Source of the DNA: Paenibacillus helianthi
GTDB lineage: Bacteria > Bacillota > Bacilli > Paenibacillales > Paenibacillaceae
Length of the DNA: 64,000 bases
NCBI RefSeq assembly: GCF_001909055.1
Contig: NZ_LVWI01000044.1
Coordinates: forward strand, 1-64,000
Direction of reading: 5' to 3'
Made by a program: the position numbers and the translations under genes
Shown here: positions 1 through 7,241 of the stretch, piece by piece
Layout: each line of letters opens with the position of its first letter
Position numbering within the stretch: the first letter of the stretch is position 1
The notes under the pieces: model-generated
Database searches by the model: none
Told to the model about the DNA's origin: nothing
Seen by the model: the letters and a program-made list of their open reading frames with translations, nothing else

Positions 1-237
1 TAGTACGAGAGGACCGGGATGGACGTACCGCTGGTGCATCAGTTGTTCCGCCAGGAGCATGGCTGAGTAGCTACGTACGGACGGGATAAGCGCTGAAAGC
101 ATCTAAGCGTGAAGCCCCCCTCAAGATGAGATTTCCCAGTATGTAAGACCCCTTGAAGACGACGAGGTAGATAGGTTGGAGGTGGAAGTGCAGCAATGCA
201 TGGAGCTGACCAATACTAATCGGTCGAGGGCTTATCC
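1..237 (+). rRNA. 23S ribosomal RNA, 3' end (partial)
   Basis: The window opens inside the sarcin-ricin loop of large-subunit rRNA (AGTACGAGAGGACC at 2-15) and continues through conserved domain VI to the end near CGGTCGAGGGCTTATCC, which matches the 3' end of Bacillus-type 23S rRNA. The 5' part lies outside the window. The exact end is uncertain by a few bases. Confidence 0.96.
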
Positions 238-384
238 AAATCATAAAACGCAGATTCGTTTCGGATTCAGTTTTCAGGAATCAAGTTCTGATTCATGAGA
301 CCCAAGAGGTTAAATGAAAAAGATTTGTTTTCAGCATTTGGCGATGCTGAGACCTGAATGATGCATTTGCACCGCAAATGCCCG
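238..384 (+). other. 23S-5S internal transcribed spacer
   Basis: This 147-base spacer holds no gene. Two short hairpins are visible: TCAGCAT (331-337) with ATGCTGA (344-350), and GCATTTGC (363-370) with GCAAATGC (374-381). They sit just before the 5S rRNA and probably act in processing of the precursor. No tRNA is present in the spacer. Confidence 0.7.
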
Positions 385-501
385 TTTGGTGGCGATAGCG
401 GAGGGGTTCCACGCGTACCCATCCCGAACACGACCGTTAAGCCCTCCAGCGCCGATGGTACTTGGACCGAAGGGTCCTGGGAGAGTAGGACGCCGCCAAG
501 C
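385..501 (+). rRNA. rrf: 5S ribosomal RNA
   Basis: This is a complete 5S rRNA of about 117 bases. It begins TTTGGTGGCGAT, contains the loop sequence CCCATCCCGAACACG and ends GGACGCCGCCAAGC, so the 5' and 3' ends pair as in Bacillus 5S rRNA. It is the last gene of the rRNA operon and is followed directly by an intrinsic terminator. Confidence 0.96.
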
Positions 502-508
502 ACATGGA

Positions 509-539
509 CCACTGCTGAATAATTAGCAGTGGTTTTTTT
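509..539 (+). terminator. Intrinsic terminator of the rRNA operon
   Basis: An 8-bp perfect stem, CCACTGCT (509-516) and AGCAGTGG (525-532), is followed by seven T residues. It lies eight bases after the 5S rRNA. Confidence 0.9.
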
Positions 540-650
540 GTTTTAATGAAACAGAGGAACACCTTTGAAAAATCAGAGTTTTTATACAGAAAAAAGGATA
601 ATGATTAGGAAATTCAGAAATTCCCATAAGACTCGCAGGGTGACTTAAGC

Positions 651-656
651 TATAAT
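651..656 (+). promoter_or_regulatory. Possible -10 box of the symporter gene
   Basis: A perfect TATAAT lies 32 bases before the ATG at 689. The -35 position (about 628-633, AAGACT) does not match the consensus, so this is only a candidate. Confidence 0.35.
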
Positions 657-688
657 GAAGGCTAAAAGAGAAAAAGGGGCATAAGTAA

Positions 689-2041
689 ATGAATCAATCT
701 AAAGGTGAAAAAAGCCTGCTTACGGAGAAGGAAGAACGCTTTTCTTCGAGCGGTTTTATTTTCGCAGCCATCGGCAGTTCTGTTGGTCTGGGGAATATGT
801 GGAAATTTCCTTATATTACAGGAGAAAATGGCGGGGCGGCTTTTTTTCTTCTTTTCATCGTCTGTTTGGTGTTAATTGGCTTGCCGGTTTTGTTGGCCGA
901 GCTGGCTATCGGACGCAGCGGACGGGGAAGTGCGGCGACATCGTTCATACGTGCCGGAGGCGGGAGAGGCTGGAAAGCAGCCGGAATTCTGCAAGTAGTG
1001 GCGCCTTTTCTAATCCTTTCTTTTTATATTATCGTTGCAGGCTGGACGCTGAATTACGCGTTGATTTCTTTCAACGGACAACTGTTCAGCACTAGTGACT
1101 ATGCAGGTGAATTTGGTTCCTTTATCTCAGGGTATATGCCGATTGTCTGGCAGGGTGTGGCTATCCTGATTACGGCGGGTGTAGTCATCCTTGGGGTGTC
1201 AGGAGGGATTGAGAAATTTAACAAAGTATTGATTCCCGGCCTGGTCGTTCTCCTTATTGTACTCATGATTCGCGCCGTAACCCTTCCGGGGGCAAACGCA
1301 GGAGTGTCCTTCTTCCTCAAACCAGACTTCTCGGTGCTGACGGCGGAATCTGCTCTGGTCGCTTTGGGACATGCTTTCTTCTCGTTGTCGCTCGGGATGG
1401 GGATTCTTCTGACTTACGGTTCATATGTGGATAAAAAACAGTCGCTGGGTACCGCTGCACTTGCCATAGGCGCCGGAGATTTGCTATATGCATTTATAGC
1501 CGGGTTGATTATTTTCCCGACGACGTTCTCGTTTGGCATTGCCCCCGATCAAGGGCCTTCGCTGATTTTTATCGCTCTGCCGGCGGCATTCTCTGCGATG
1601 CCCTTCGGTTCGTTCTTCGGCGGTCTATTCTTTATCCTGCTGGCCATTGCCGCTCTGACCTCGGCTGTATCCCTGCTTGAAGTGCCCGTATCTTTTGCGA
1701 TGGAGCGCTGGAACTGGAGCCGTCAACGCTCGGTTTGGATCTTGTCTCTGGTCCTTTTCCTGCTGGGTATTCCTTCAGCGATGTCGCTGGGCATGTTCCC
1801 TGAGCTTACTTTTGGGGGCAAAGCCTTGTTTGACTGGATGGATTTCATCACTTCTAACATTATGCTTCCGCTCGGCGGTCTGCTGATCACTATTTTTGCA
1901 GGATATTTCTGGAAAGGGGCGGCGGAAGCAGCCGGATTACAGGCGCGCTGGTTCCGTATCTGGTTGTTCATGCTCCGGTATGTTGCGCCGATTCTGGTGT
2001 TTTTGGTGCTGCTCCATACCTCAGGGATTCTTAAATTCTAA
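689..2041 (+). CDS. Sodium-dependent transporter, neurotransmitter:sodium symporter (NSS) family
   Basis: The 450-residue membrane protein belongs to the NSS family, which imports amino acids or related amines with Na+. Near the N-terminus the conserved stretch SSVGLGNMWKFPYITGENGG (about residues 29-48) gives the unwound TM1 that binds Na+ and substrate in the LeuT fold. About eleven hydrophobic segments follow, the usual number for bacterial NSS proteins of this length. The ATG has an AAAAAGGGG ribosome binding site about nine bases upstream. The gene stands alone between the rRNA terminator and a weak hairpin at 2075-2100. The substrate cannot be told from sequence. Confidence 0.93.
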   Translation: MNQSKGEKSLLTEKEERFSSSGFIFAAIGSSVGLGNMWKFPYITGENGGAAFFLLFIVCLVLIGLPVLLAELAIGRSGRGSAATSFIRAGGGRGWKAAGILQVVAPFLILSFYIIVAGWTLNYALISFNGQLFSTSDYAGEFGSFISGYMPIVWQGVAILITAGVVILGVSGGIEKFNKVLIPGLVVLLIVLMIRAVTLPGANAGVSFFLKPDFSVLTAESALVALGHAFFSLSLGMGILLTYGSYVDKKQSLGTAALAIGAGDLLYAFIAGLIIFPTTFSFGIAPDQGPSLIFIALPAAFSAMPFGSFFGGLFFILLAIAALTSAVSLLEVPVSFAMERWNWSRQRSVWILSLVLFLLGIPSAMSLGMFPELTFGGKALFDWMDFITSNIMLPLGGLLITIFAGYFWKGAAEAAGLQARWFRIWLFMLRYVAPILVFLVLLHTSGILKF

Positions 2042-2074
2042 TTCAACCATCTCCAGAATAGACAATAAACTCTA

Positions 2075-2100
2075 CGACCCCTTGGGTTGTGGGGTTTTTA
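2075..2100 (+). terminator. Probable terminator after the symporter gene
   Basis: ACCCC (2077-2081) pairs with GGGGT (2091-2095) across a nine-base loop and is followed by a run of T. The stem is short, so confidence is moderate. Confidence 0.5.
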
Positions 2101-2174
2101 TGTGTATTTCGGTTAATAATTGGTATCTGTTTGGATAACCTATTCCATAACCCGGAAGAAACGAGGCGATAAGC

Positions 2175-2666
2175 ATGTCAGATTCGAACCAAAGTCACAA
2201 GGAAGCAGTTGAGACGGTGAGAGAGCTGATCAAAGGTATTGATACCGCGATGTTCACTACGATATCAGCAGAGGGACTGGTATCCCGCCCCATGAAGACC
2301 CAGGAGGTTGAGTTCGACGGAGATTTATGGTTCCTTACCAAGAAGGACACTAGCAAGTTCGGGGAAATCCTCCATGATCCGAGGGTTAACGTCGTATATG
2401 CCGATAAATCCTATGTCTCTGTCCGTGGGACGGCCAAGCTTCTTCAGGATCTGGACAAGAAAAAAGTATTTTGGAATGCGGGGTATGATGCTTTTTTGCA
2501 AACCAGCTATGATGACCCTGAGGTAATTCTGATCCAAGTGCAAGCCGAAGCGGCTGAATACTGGAAGAGCGGTAACCTGGCCGAGAAGGCGACTTATTTG
2601 TTTAAACGAATAACGAACCAGGATACGGAACAGTCGAATCTCAACCAGACTATCGAATTAATGTAG
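2175..2666 (+). CDS. Pyridoxamine 5'-phosphate oxidase family protein (general stress protein 26-like)
   Basis: The 163-residue protein has the split-barrel flavin-binding fold of the PNPOx-like superfamily. The pattern AMFTTISAEGLVSRPM (about residues 25-40), then LWFLT and a stretch around NVVYADKSYVSVRG, is typical of the Bacillus general stress protein 26 group. Such proteins bind FMN or a related cofactor; the physiological reaction is usually unknown. It is monocistronic, with a strong terminator 75 bases downstream. Confidence 0.88.
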   Translation: MSDSNQSHKEAVETVRELIKGIDTAMFTTISAEGLVSRPMKTQEVEFDGDLWFLTKKDTSKFGEILHDPRVNVVYADKSYVSVRGTAKLLQDLDKKKVFWNAGYDAFLQTSYDDPEVILIQVQAEAAEYWKSGNLAEKATYLFKRITNQDTEQSNLNQTIELM

Positions 2667-2704
2667 GCTGCCGAGCCGACATCTAAATATCAAAGTTGGG
2701 CGAA

Positions 2705-2742
2705 TGAGCCAATTAGCCAATCAATCAACCAATCAACCAATC
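2705..2742 (+). repeat. Short tandem repeat, about 8-base unit CCAATCAA
   Basis: Between the stress-protein gene and its terminator, CCAAT(C/T)A units recur at 7-12 base spacing, with CCAATCAA the clearest unit. The run ends directly at the terminator stem. It may be simple replication slippage. Confidence 0.7.
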
Positions 2743-2772
2743 AGCCACCAGGACAAGTCCTGGTGGCTTTTT
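2743..2772 (+). terminator. Strong intrinsic terminator
   Basis: Twelve perfect base pairs, 2743-2754 with 2757-2768 (AGCCACCAGGAC and its complement), are followed by a T run. It ends transcription of the stress-protein gene. Confidence 0.92.
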
Positions 2773-3042
2773 ATACAGGTATGAGCGAATACGGACACTA
2801 TGCAAGAGAAGTCCCCTGTTGCATAGCGGTATCCTAAAACTATATTAATGATCTCCGTAAAGCTGTCTGGCTTGCCGGTTTGTTTCTTTGATTACAAGAT
2901 AGGAATGTATATGCTGTGCACAATATATTATCCTTCTTTTTCTCGCTGAACCGGATACCTGAAAACGATCGTAGTACACTGCTTTGGAAGCATAAGCTTT
3001 TAAAAGGACGATGTTGCCGTTTCTACTTGCAATGTGTATTCT
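2773..3042. other. Intergenic region without a recognisable gene
   Basis: The region lies between the end of the stress-protein transcript and the 3' end of the minus-strand arabinofuranosidase gene. The only structure I see is an 8-bp inverted repeat, CTATGCAA (2798-2805) and TTGCATAG (2819-2826), with a 13-base loop. No terminator for the minus-strand gene is obvious. Confidence 0.5.
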
Positions 3043-5631
3043 CTAGGCGGGTTTAATAATCGTAATTTTGTATTTCTTCACCACTTCCAGATCTTCCGCT
3101 GTAACACTGATTTGCACATTCGTAATTGGATTGGAAAGGAACACAGTTCTAGGCAATGTATCCTCGATCAGAATGTCATTGACATAGACTAGGGCATTTT
3201 TGTGCGAAAGGTTGGCATGCATCCGCACCGCTAATGTACCCGCGCTCACAGTCAAAGTGTAGTCGGTCTGATCGGTGGTAAATGCCCCTGAAAGGCTGCC
3301 TGCGTCAAAGATTAGCTCGGCCAGCTCGGCATTACTGCTGTAGCTTGTCATCATCCGCAATTGATCGAAAATTCCATTCATCTGCCCCGGAATGACAAAT
3401 TTGATCTCTACCTCGGTGGCTGTTTTTATCCGCTCTGCCGGAATGAGGTATCGCTTATTATAGAAGGTCCGCACTTTATCAGTCCTCAATGTATCGCTGG
3501 CGAGCAGTTCGCCGTCTACATAAATATCTATCGCTTTGCCGTTGTTGCCGGAGAAGTAGGTGACAGATAAATAGTTATCCTGCTCAGGGAGTACTTTCAG
3601 CCGGTAGCTGAACCAGCCGTTATTCTCCGCTTGTCTAAGGGTATAGCCATCCCAGACGGCAACCGTAGTGTTCTCCCCTTGGATGCCATGCTCAAGCTCG
3701 TATTGATCATTGCCAACCGGCAGACTGTCAATGGTAGCTTCCCGGATCGTCTGATCCTGTTTCCCATGCCAAATATGCTCCTGTAACTCCCTGGAATCCG
3801 TTTCAACAAGCTTCCAATAGATGCCGTAGCGTTCTTCATGCTGCTTGTAATGGGGTGTGAATTCCAGCCGTCCGTCCTCATCCGTTCCACGTAATACGAA
3901 GACCAGATCTCCATTTTTACGTATGAAATGCTCCTCGAAGTGATCCAGCCAATCGCTGATGCTCCCGTGAGACGGTGTGATAAAATCCTTTACCAGCATA
4001 TTTTTCGTTGGCACGCTGACAGCTACACCTGTTGCCGACTGTGTAAGATCATCTTTTCCCAATGCGGCGCTTAGCACCACCGGTCCATATTTGAAAGCTA
4101 CCACATTCGGGGCGTCAGGCAGTGTACAGTAGAAAGGCTTCATCGGGAATTGAATGCTTAGCTTGTCACCGTCCTTCCAGACATTCTCCAGGACAGCATA
4201 CCGGCCCTCTGTCCGGAAGGCTACTGTATTTCCATTCAAATGAATGTTCATTGTCCCGGCGATCCAATCTGGTATACGTAAACGCAGCTCTAGTGTGGTC
4301 GCCTGACTGTCCAAGGTACGCAGATTGAATATGACTGTATCTTTATAAGGGAGGTTGGCCTCCTGCTCCAGCTCGATCCGGTGCGCTTCCGATACCAGGG
4401 TAGAACTGACATATTGATTAACGTAGATGCTGTTGCTCCGGTGGAAATAAAGGCTGTCATTCAGCTTGGTGAAGCTCTCCATGCCGGTGCCGGTACAACA
4501 CCAGAAGTGGTCGAACGGAGAACTGTACACCTTGAAATAACCCGTCGCCATGGGTTGAAAATACATCGTCATGCCGGTATGCGGATGCTGTGAAGAAAGA
4601 ATGGCGTTGATGAACGTGTTTTCGTAGAAATCGGCATATTTGATGTCTCCGGTAAGCTTGAACAGTTCTTTGGTAAGCTTCAGCATATTGTAGGTGTTGC
4701 AGGTTTCGGCCGTAAAGTTGGAGCGTTCCCCGTCCAGAATATCCGGATCGCCGAAATGCTCCCATTCGCTATTCCCGCCTGTAATATAGCTGTGGTGATT
4801 GACAACCATATCCCAGAACTGCACCGCAGCTTCCAGATAAAAGCGCTCTCCTTCTCCCAGCACGAGATAGCGGTTCAATGCCCCGAGAAACTTGGGAATC
4901 GTCGTATTGGCATGTTTGCCTTTGAGAATATCCCGACCTTCACGGACAGGGGTAAACAATGCAAGTTCATCGAACATATGCGCCGCATACAAATGATGAC
5001 CGTCCTGCGTAATCTTGTACAGATCATACAGGCAATCATTCATCCCTCCGTATTCAACCGAGAGTACCCGTTCCTGAATTTCAGGCGACCAGGCAGAGAC
5101 ACGCCGGTACACCCATTCGCCGAGCCCGGACACTATACGGTAAGCTGCAGAGTTATCGGTTGAACGGTAGACAGCGACCAGACCGGCGATGATTTTGTGC
5201 ATGGTGTACCAGGGAACCCAGGCTGGTTGCTTGTTTTCCACATGATCAAATAATGTCTCCGGAAAAGCGGACAGATAACCGTTCTCCAGTTGGCATTCCC
5301 CCAGCTCACCGATGATGTATTCCAGACGTTCCAGAAGTCCGCTGCTGCCGGTATTCTCATAAGCCTGGGCCGTTGCGGTCAGATAATGTCCCAGTGTATG
5401 TCCTCTGATTTCGGTATTTTCCCAGCCGGGGTACTTTTCTCCTTTGGGAGGGAGTCCCCGATTTTCGCGGAAGCCGGCAAGCAAACGGTCGGGATCATAG
5501 CTTTTGAGATAAAGAATTTCTTTGGATAAGGCATTAACCATGTAAGGGTCGGTAAGCGTGACCTGATTCATGGGAAAAGGATGGATAGGTGATTGTTCCG
5601 TTGTCAGGAGCGGGTTGTTGCCTAAGGTCAT
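3043..5631 (-). CDS. DUF1680-fold beta-L-arabinofuranosidase, GH127/GH146 type
   Basis: The 862-residue protein has the (alpha/alpha)6-barrel DUF1680 catalytic domain at about residues 25-530, followed by beta-sandwich domains. The metal-cysteine centre of this clan is visible: Glu309 and Cys311 in the motif AETCNTYNMLKLT, and the pair Cys378-Cys379 in FWCCTGTGMES. The AETCNT...CCTGTGME style is closer to GH146 than to the GH127 type enzyme HypBA1, which has CCPPN. Both release beta-L-arabinofuranose. There is no signal peptide, so it should act inside the cell on imported oligosaccharides. An AGGAG site precedes the ATG. It is divergent from the GH43 gene at 6057. The C-terminal 100 residues look like a cadherin-like beta domain of unknown role. 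Confidence 0.88.
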   Translation of the reverse strand: MTLGNNPLLTTEQSPIHPFPMNQVTLTDPYMVNALSKEILYLKSYDPDRLLAGFRENRGLPPKGEKYPGWENTEIRGHTLGHYLTATAQAYENTGSSGLLERLEYIIGELGECQLENGYLSAFPETLFDHVENKQPAWVPWYTMHKIIAGLVAVYRSTDNSAAYRIVSGLGEWVYRRVSAWSPEIQERVLSVEYGGMNDCLYDLYKITQDGHHLYAAHMFDELALFTPVREGRDILKGKHANTTIPKFLGALNRYLVLGEGERFYLEAAVQFWDMVVNHHSYITGGNSEWEHFGDPDILDGERSNFTAETCNTYNMLKLTKELFKLTGDIKYADFYENTFINAILSSQHPHTGMTMYFQPMATGYFKVYSSPFDHFWCCTGTGMESFTKLNDSLYFHRSNSIYVNQYVSSTLVSEAHRIELEQEANLPYKDTVIFNLRTLDSQATTLELRLRIPDWIAGTMNIHLNGNTVAFRTEGRYAVLENVWKDGDKLSIQFPMKPFYCTLPDAPNVVAFKYGPVVLSAALGKDDLTQSATGVAVSVPTKNMLVKDFITPSHGSISDWLDHFEEHFIRKNGDLVFVLRGTDEDGRLEFTPHYKQHEERYGIYWKLVETDSRELQEHIWHGKQDQTIREATIDSLPVGNDQYELEHGIQGENTTVAVWDGYTLRQAENNGWFSYRLKVLPEQDNYLSVTYFSGNNGKAIDIYVDGELLASDTLRTDKVRTFYNKRYLIPAERIKTATEVEIKFVIPGQMNGIFDQLRMMTSYSSNAELAELIFDAGSLSGAFTTDQTDYTLTVSAGTLAVRMHANLSHKNALVYVNDILIEDTLPRTVFLSNPITNVQISVTAEDLEVVKKYKITIIKPA

Positions 5632-5704
5632 ATTTTTGCTCTCCTAGAATTAGATTATTCAGGCCGTTTTGCACTTAAAGCTTATAATTTATAGGCGCCA
5701 GACG

Positions 5705-5734
5705 TAAATAGAGCAAGGTTAGAATATGTGTCAA
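5705..5734 (-). promoter_or_regulatory. Candidate promoter of the beta-L-arabinofuranosidase gene
   Basis: On the minus strand a perfect TTGACA (5734-5729) is followed after about 18 bases by TATTTA (5710-5705), a weak -10. It lies about 75 bases before the start codon. Confidence 0.4.
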
Positions 5735-6056
5735 AAGGGTAGATTTCTCAAAATTGCAATTCGATTTTGTTTAAATCTTTATAAATTTAAAAATGATTAT
5801 ATAAATACATTATACTGATATACACTCATTCCAGGTGATGGGTCATTATTTTGATGACTTATTTGGCATTATCATGTTTTATTATATTTAATTATATATA
5901 AAACTAAATAAATTCATATTTACATAAAAATATTGCTGTGCTAATTTGGTAATTGCATAAATGGCAGTACGCTACACAGGAACGCCCCGCCGAAGAGGTC
6001 AGGGGTAAGGCAGTTATAACTGCAGCGGCTAGCTCATAGCAAAGAGGAGAGATCAT
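5735..6056. promoter_or_regulatory. Divergent intergenic region of the arabinoside genes
   Basis: The stretch 5745-5940 is very AT-rich and holds no gene. Near the GH43 gene there is a perfect 14-base palindrome, GCAGTTATAACTGC (6010-6023), placed between a likely promoter and the ribosome binding site AAAGAGGAGA (6041-6050). It is a candidate operator for control of the plus-strand gene. Confidence 0.4.
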
Positions 6057-7019
6057 ATGCCTGCAAACAGAACGTTTACCAATCCGCTGGTGGAGCAGCG
6101 TGCCGATCCTTGGGTGTACAAGCATACCGACGGATGGTATTATTTCACAGCTTCGGTTCCTGAATATGACCGGATCGAAGTGAGAGGTTCACGGACATTG
6201 GAAGGCCTGACTGAAGCGCAGCCGGTTGTGGCCTGGCGCAAGTATGCTTCAGGATCACTCAGCGCCAATATCTGGGCGCCGGAAATTCATTACATTGCCG
6301 GCAAGTGGTACATTTATTTCGCGGCGGCTCATACAACAGAAACCAACGAAGGTCTGTTCGACCACCGCATGTACGTGCTGGAGAATGCATCCGTAAGTCC
6401 TCTGGAAGGGGATTGGGTGGAGAAAGGGCAGGTGAAGACAGCCTGGGAATCCTTTGCCCTGGATGCCACAACGTTCCAGCACAAGGGTGCATTGTATTAT
6501 GTGTGGGCGCAGAAGGATCCCGGAATTAAAGGCAACTCCAACCTGTATATCTCTGAAATGAGCAATCCCTGGACACTGCGCGGCAAGCAGACCATGATAT
6601 CAACTCCTGAGCATCCGTGGGAGATTATCGGCTTCAAAGTCAATGAAGGAGCAGCCGTTCTCAAGCGGAACGGCCGGATTTTCATCAGCTTCTCGGCCAG
6701 TGCCACCGATCACAATTATTGTATGGGGCTGCTGGAGGCAGACGAGGACGGGGATCTGCTGGATGCTGCTTCATGGACGAAGCATCCTGAACCGGTATTC
6801 CATACTACGGAGGAGAACGGACAATATGGACCGGGGCACAACAGTTTTACGGTAGATGAGGAAGGCCGGGATGTTATCGTCTACCACGCGCGGAATTACA
6901 AGGAAATCACGGGCGATCCGTTATATGATCCGAACCGCCATACACGGGTACAGCAATTCCGGTGGAATGAAGACGGCACACCTGATTTTGAGGTGCCTGT
7001 GAAGGATAACAGGAGATAA
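6057..7019 (+). CDS. GH43 family glycosidase (intracellular alpha-L-arabinofuranosidase-like)
   Basis: The 320-residue protein is a single five-bladed beta-propeller domain of GH43. The three catalytic acids can be placed: Asp17 in RADPWV (base), Asp136 in LDATTF (pKa modulator) and Glu197 in KVNEGAA (acid). The overall pattern, with WAPEIHYIAGKWYIYFAA and GPGHNSF, resembles the subgroup that removes alpha-L-arabinose from arabino-oligosaccharides; a beta-xylosidase role cannot be excluded. There is no signal peptide. AAAGAGGAGA lies six bases before the ATG. Its neighbours are a beta-L-arabinofuranosidase and a GH51 enzyme, which supports arabinose release. Confidence 0.9.
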   Translation: MPANRTFTNPLVEQRADPWVYKHTDGWYYFTASVPEYDRIEVRGSRTLEGLTEAQPVVAWRKYASGSLSANIWAPEIHYIAGKWYIYFAAAHTTETNEGLFDHRMYVLENASVSPLEGDWVEKGQVKTAWESFALDATTFQHKGALYYVWAQKDPGIKGNSNLYISEMSNPWTLRGKQTMISTPEHPWEIIGFKVNEGAAVLKRNGRIFISFSASATDHNYCMGLLEADEDGDLLDAASWTKHPEPVFHTTEENGQYGPGHNSFTVDEEGRDVIVYHARNYKEITGDPLYDPNRHTRVQQFRWNEDGTPDFEVPVKDNRR

Positions 7020-7071
7020 CGCCTATCGGCTTCAAGGCAGAATGAGCAAACCGCATCAATATGCCCGCAGG

Positions 7072-7112
7072 GCCGGTAAGGCTGTCGAGAACATCTCGGC
7101 GGCCTTATTGGC
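7072..7112 (+). terminator. Long perfect hairpin between the GH43 and GH51 genes
   Basis: Arms 7072-7090 and 7094-7112 pair over 19 positions with some G-U pairs and only a three-base ACA loop. No T run follows, so it may be an RNA-stability or attenuation element as well as a terminator. Confidence 0.5.
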
Positions 7113-7113
7113 G

Positions 7114-7128
7114 TTGTTACGGTTGCAA
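7114..7128 (-). promoter_or_regulatory. Weak cre-like site before the GH51 gene
   Basis: Read on the minus strand, TTGCAACCGTAACAA matches the catabolite-response consensus WTGNAANCGNWNNCA at all but one fixed position. Binding by CcpA is inferred. Confidence 0.3.
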
Positions 7129-7189
7129 CATTTTCTATTTGCAAGAAAGACTTGATAAATAGAGGGCAGACAAGGTAGGATTAGTATAG

Positions 7190-7229
7190 TTTATGTTTAT
7201 ATTAAATTATTTATGTTTTTATTAATTAA
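7190..7229 (+). repeat. Imperfect 20-base tandem repeat in the GH51 leader
   Basis: TTTATGTTTATATTAAATTA is followed directly by a second copy with a few changes (7210-7229). It is AT-rich and sits just before the ribosome binding site. Confidence 0.6.
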
Positions 7230-7241
7230 AGGAATAGGAGA

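Noticed and set aside
267..512. An open frame on the minus strand over the 23S-5S spacer and 5S rRNA
   Set aside because: It lies across a clear 5S rRNA and its spacer; rRNA gives long frames by chance.
2705..2742. A possible CRISPR or attachment-site reading of the CCAATCAA repeats
   Set aside because: Units are only about 8 bases with no spacers and end in an ordinary terminator.
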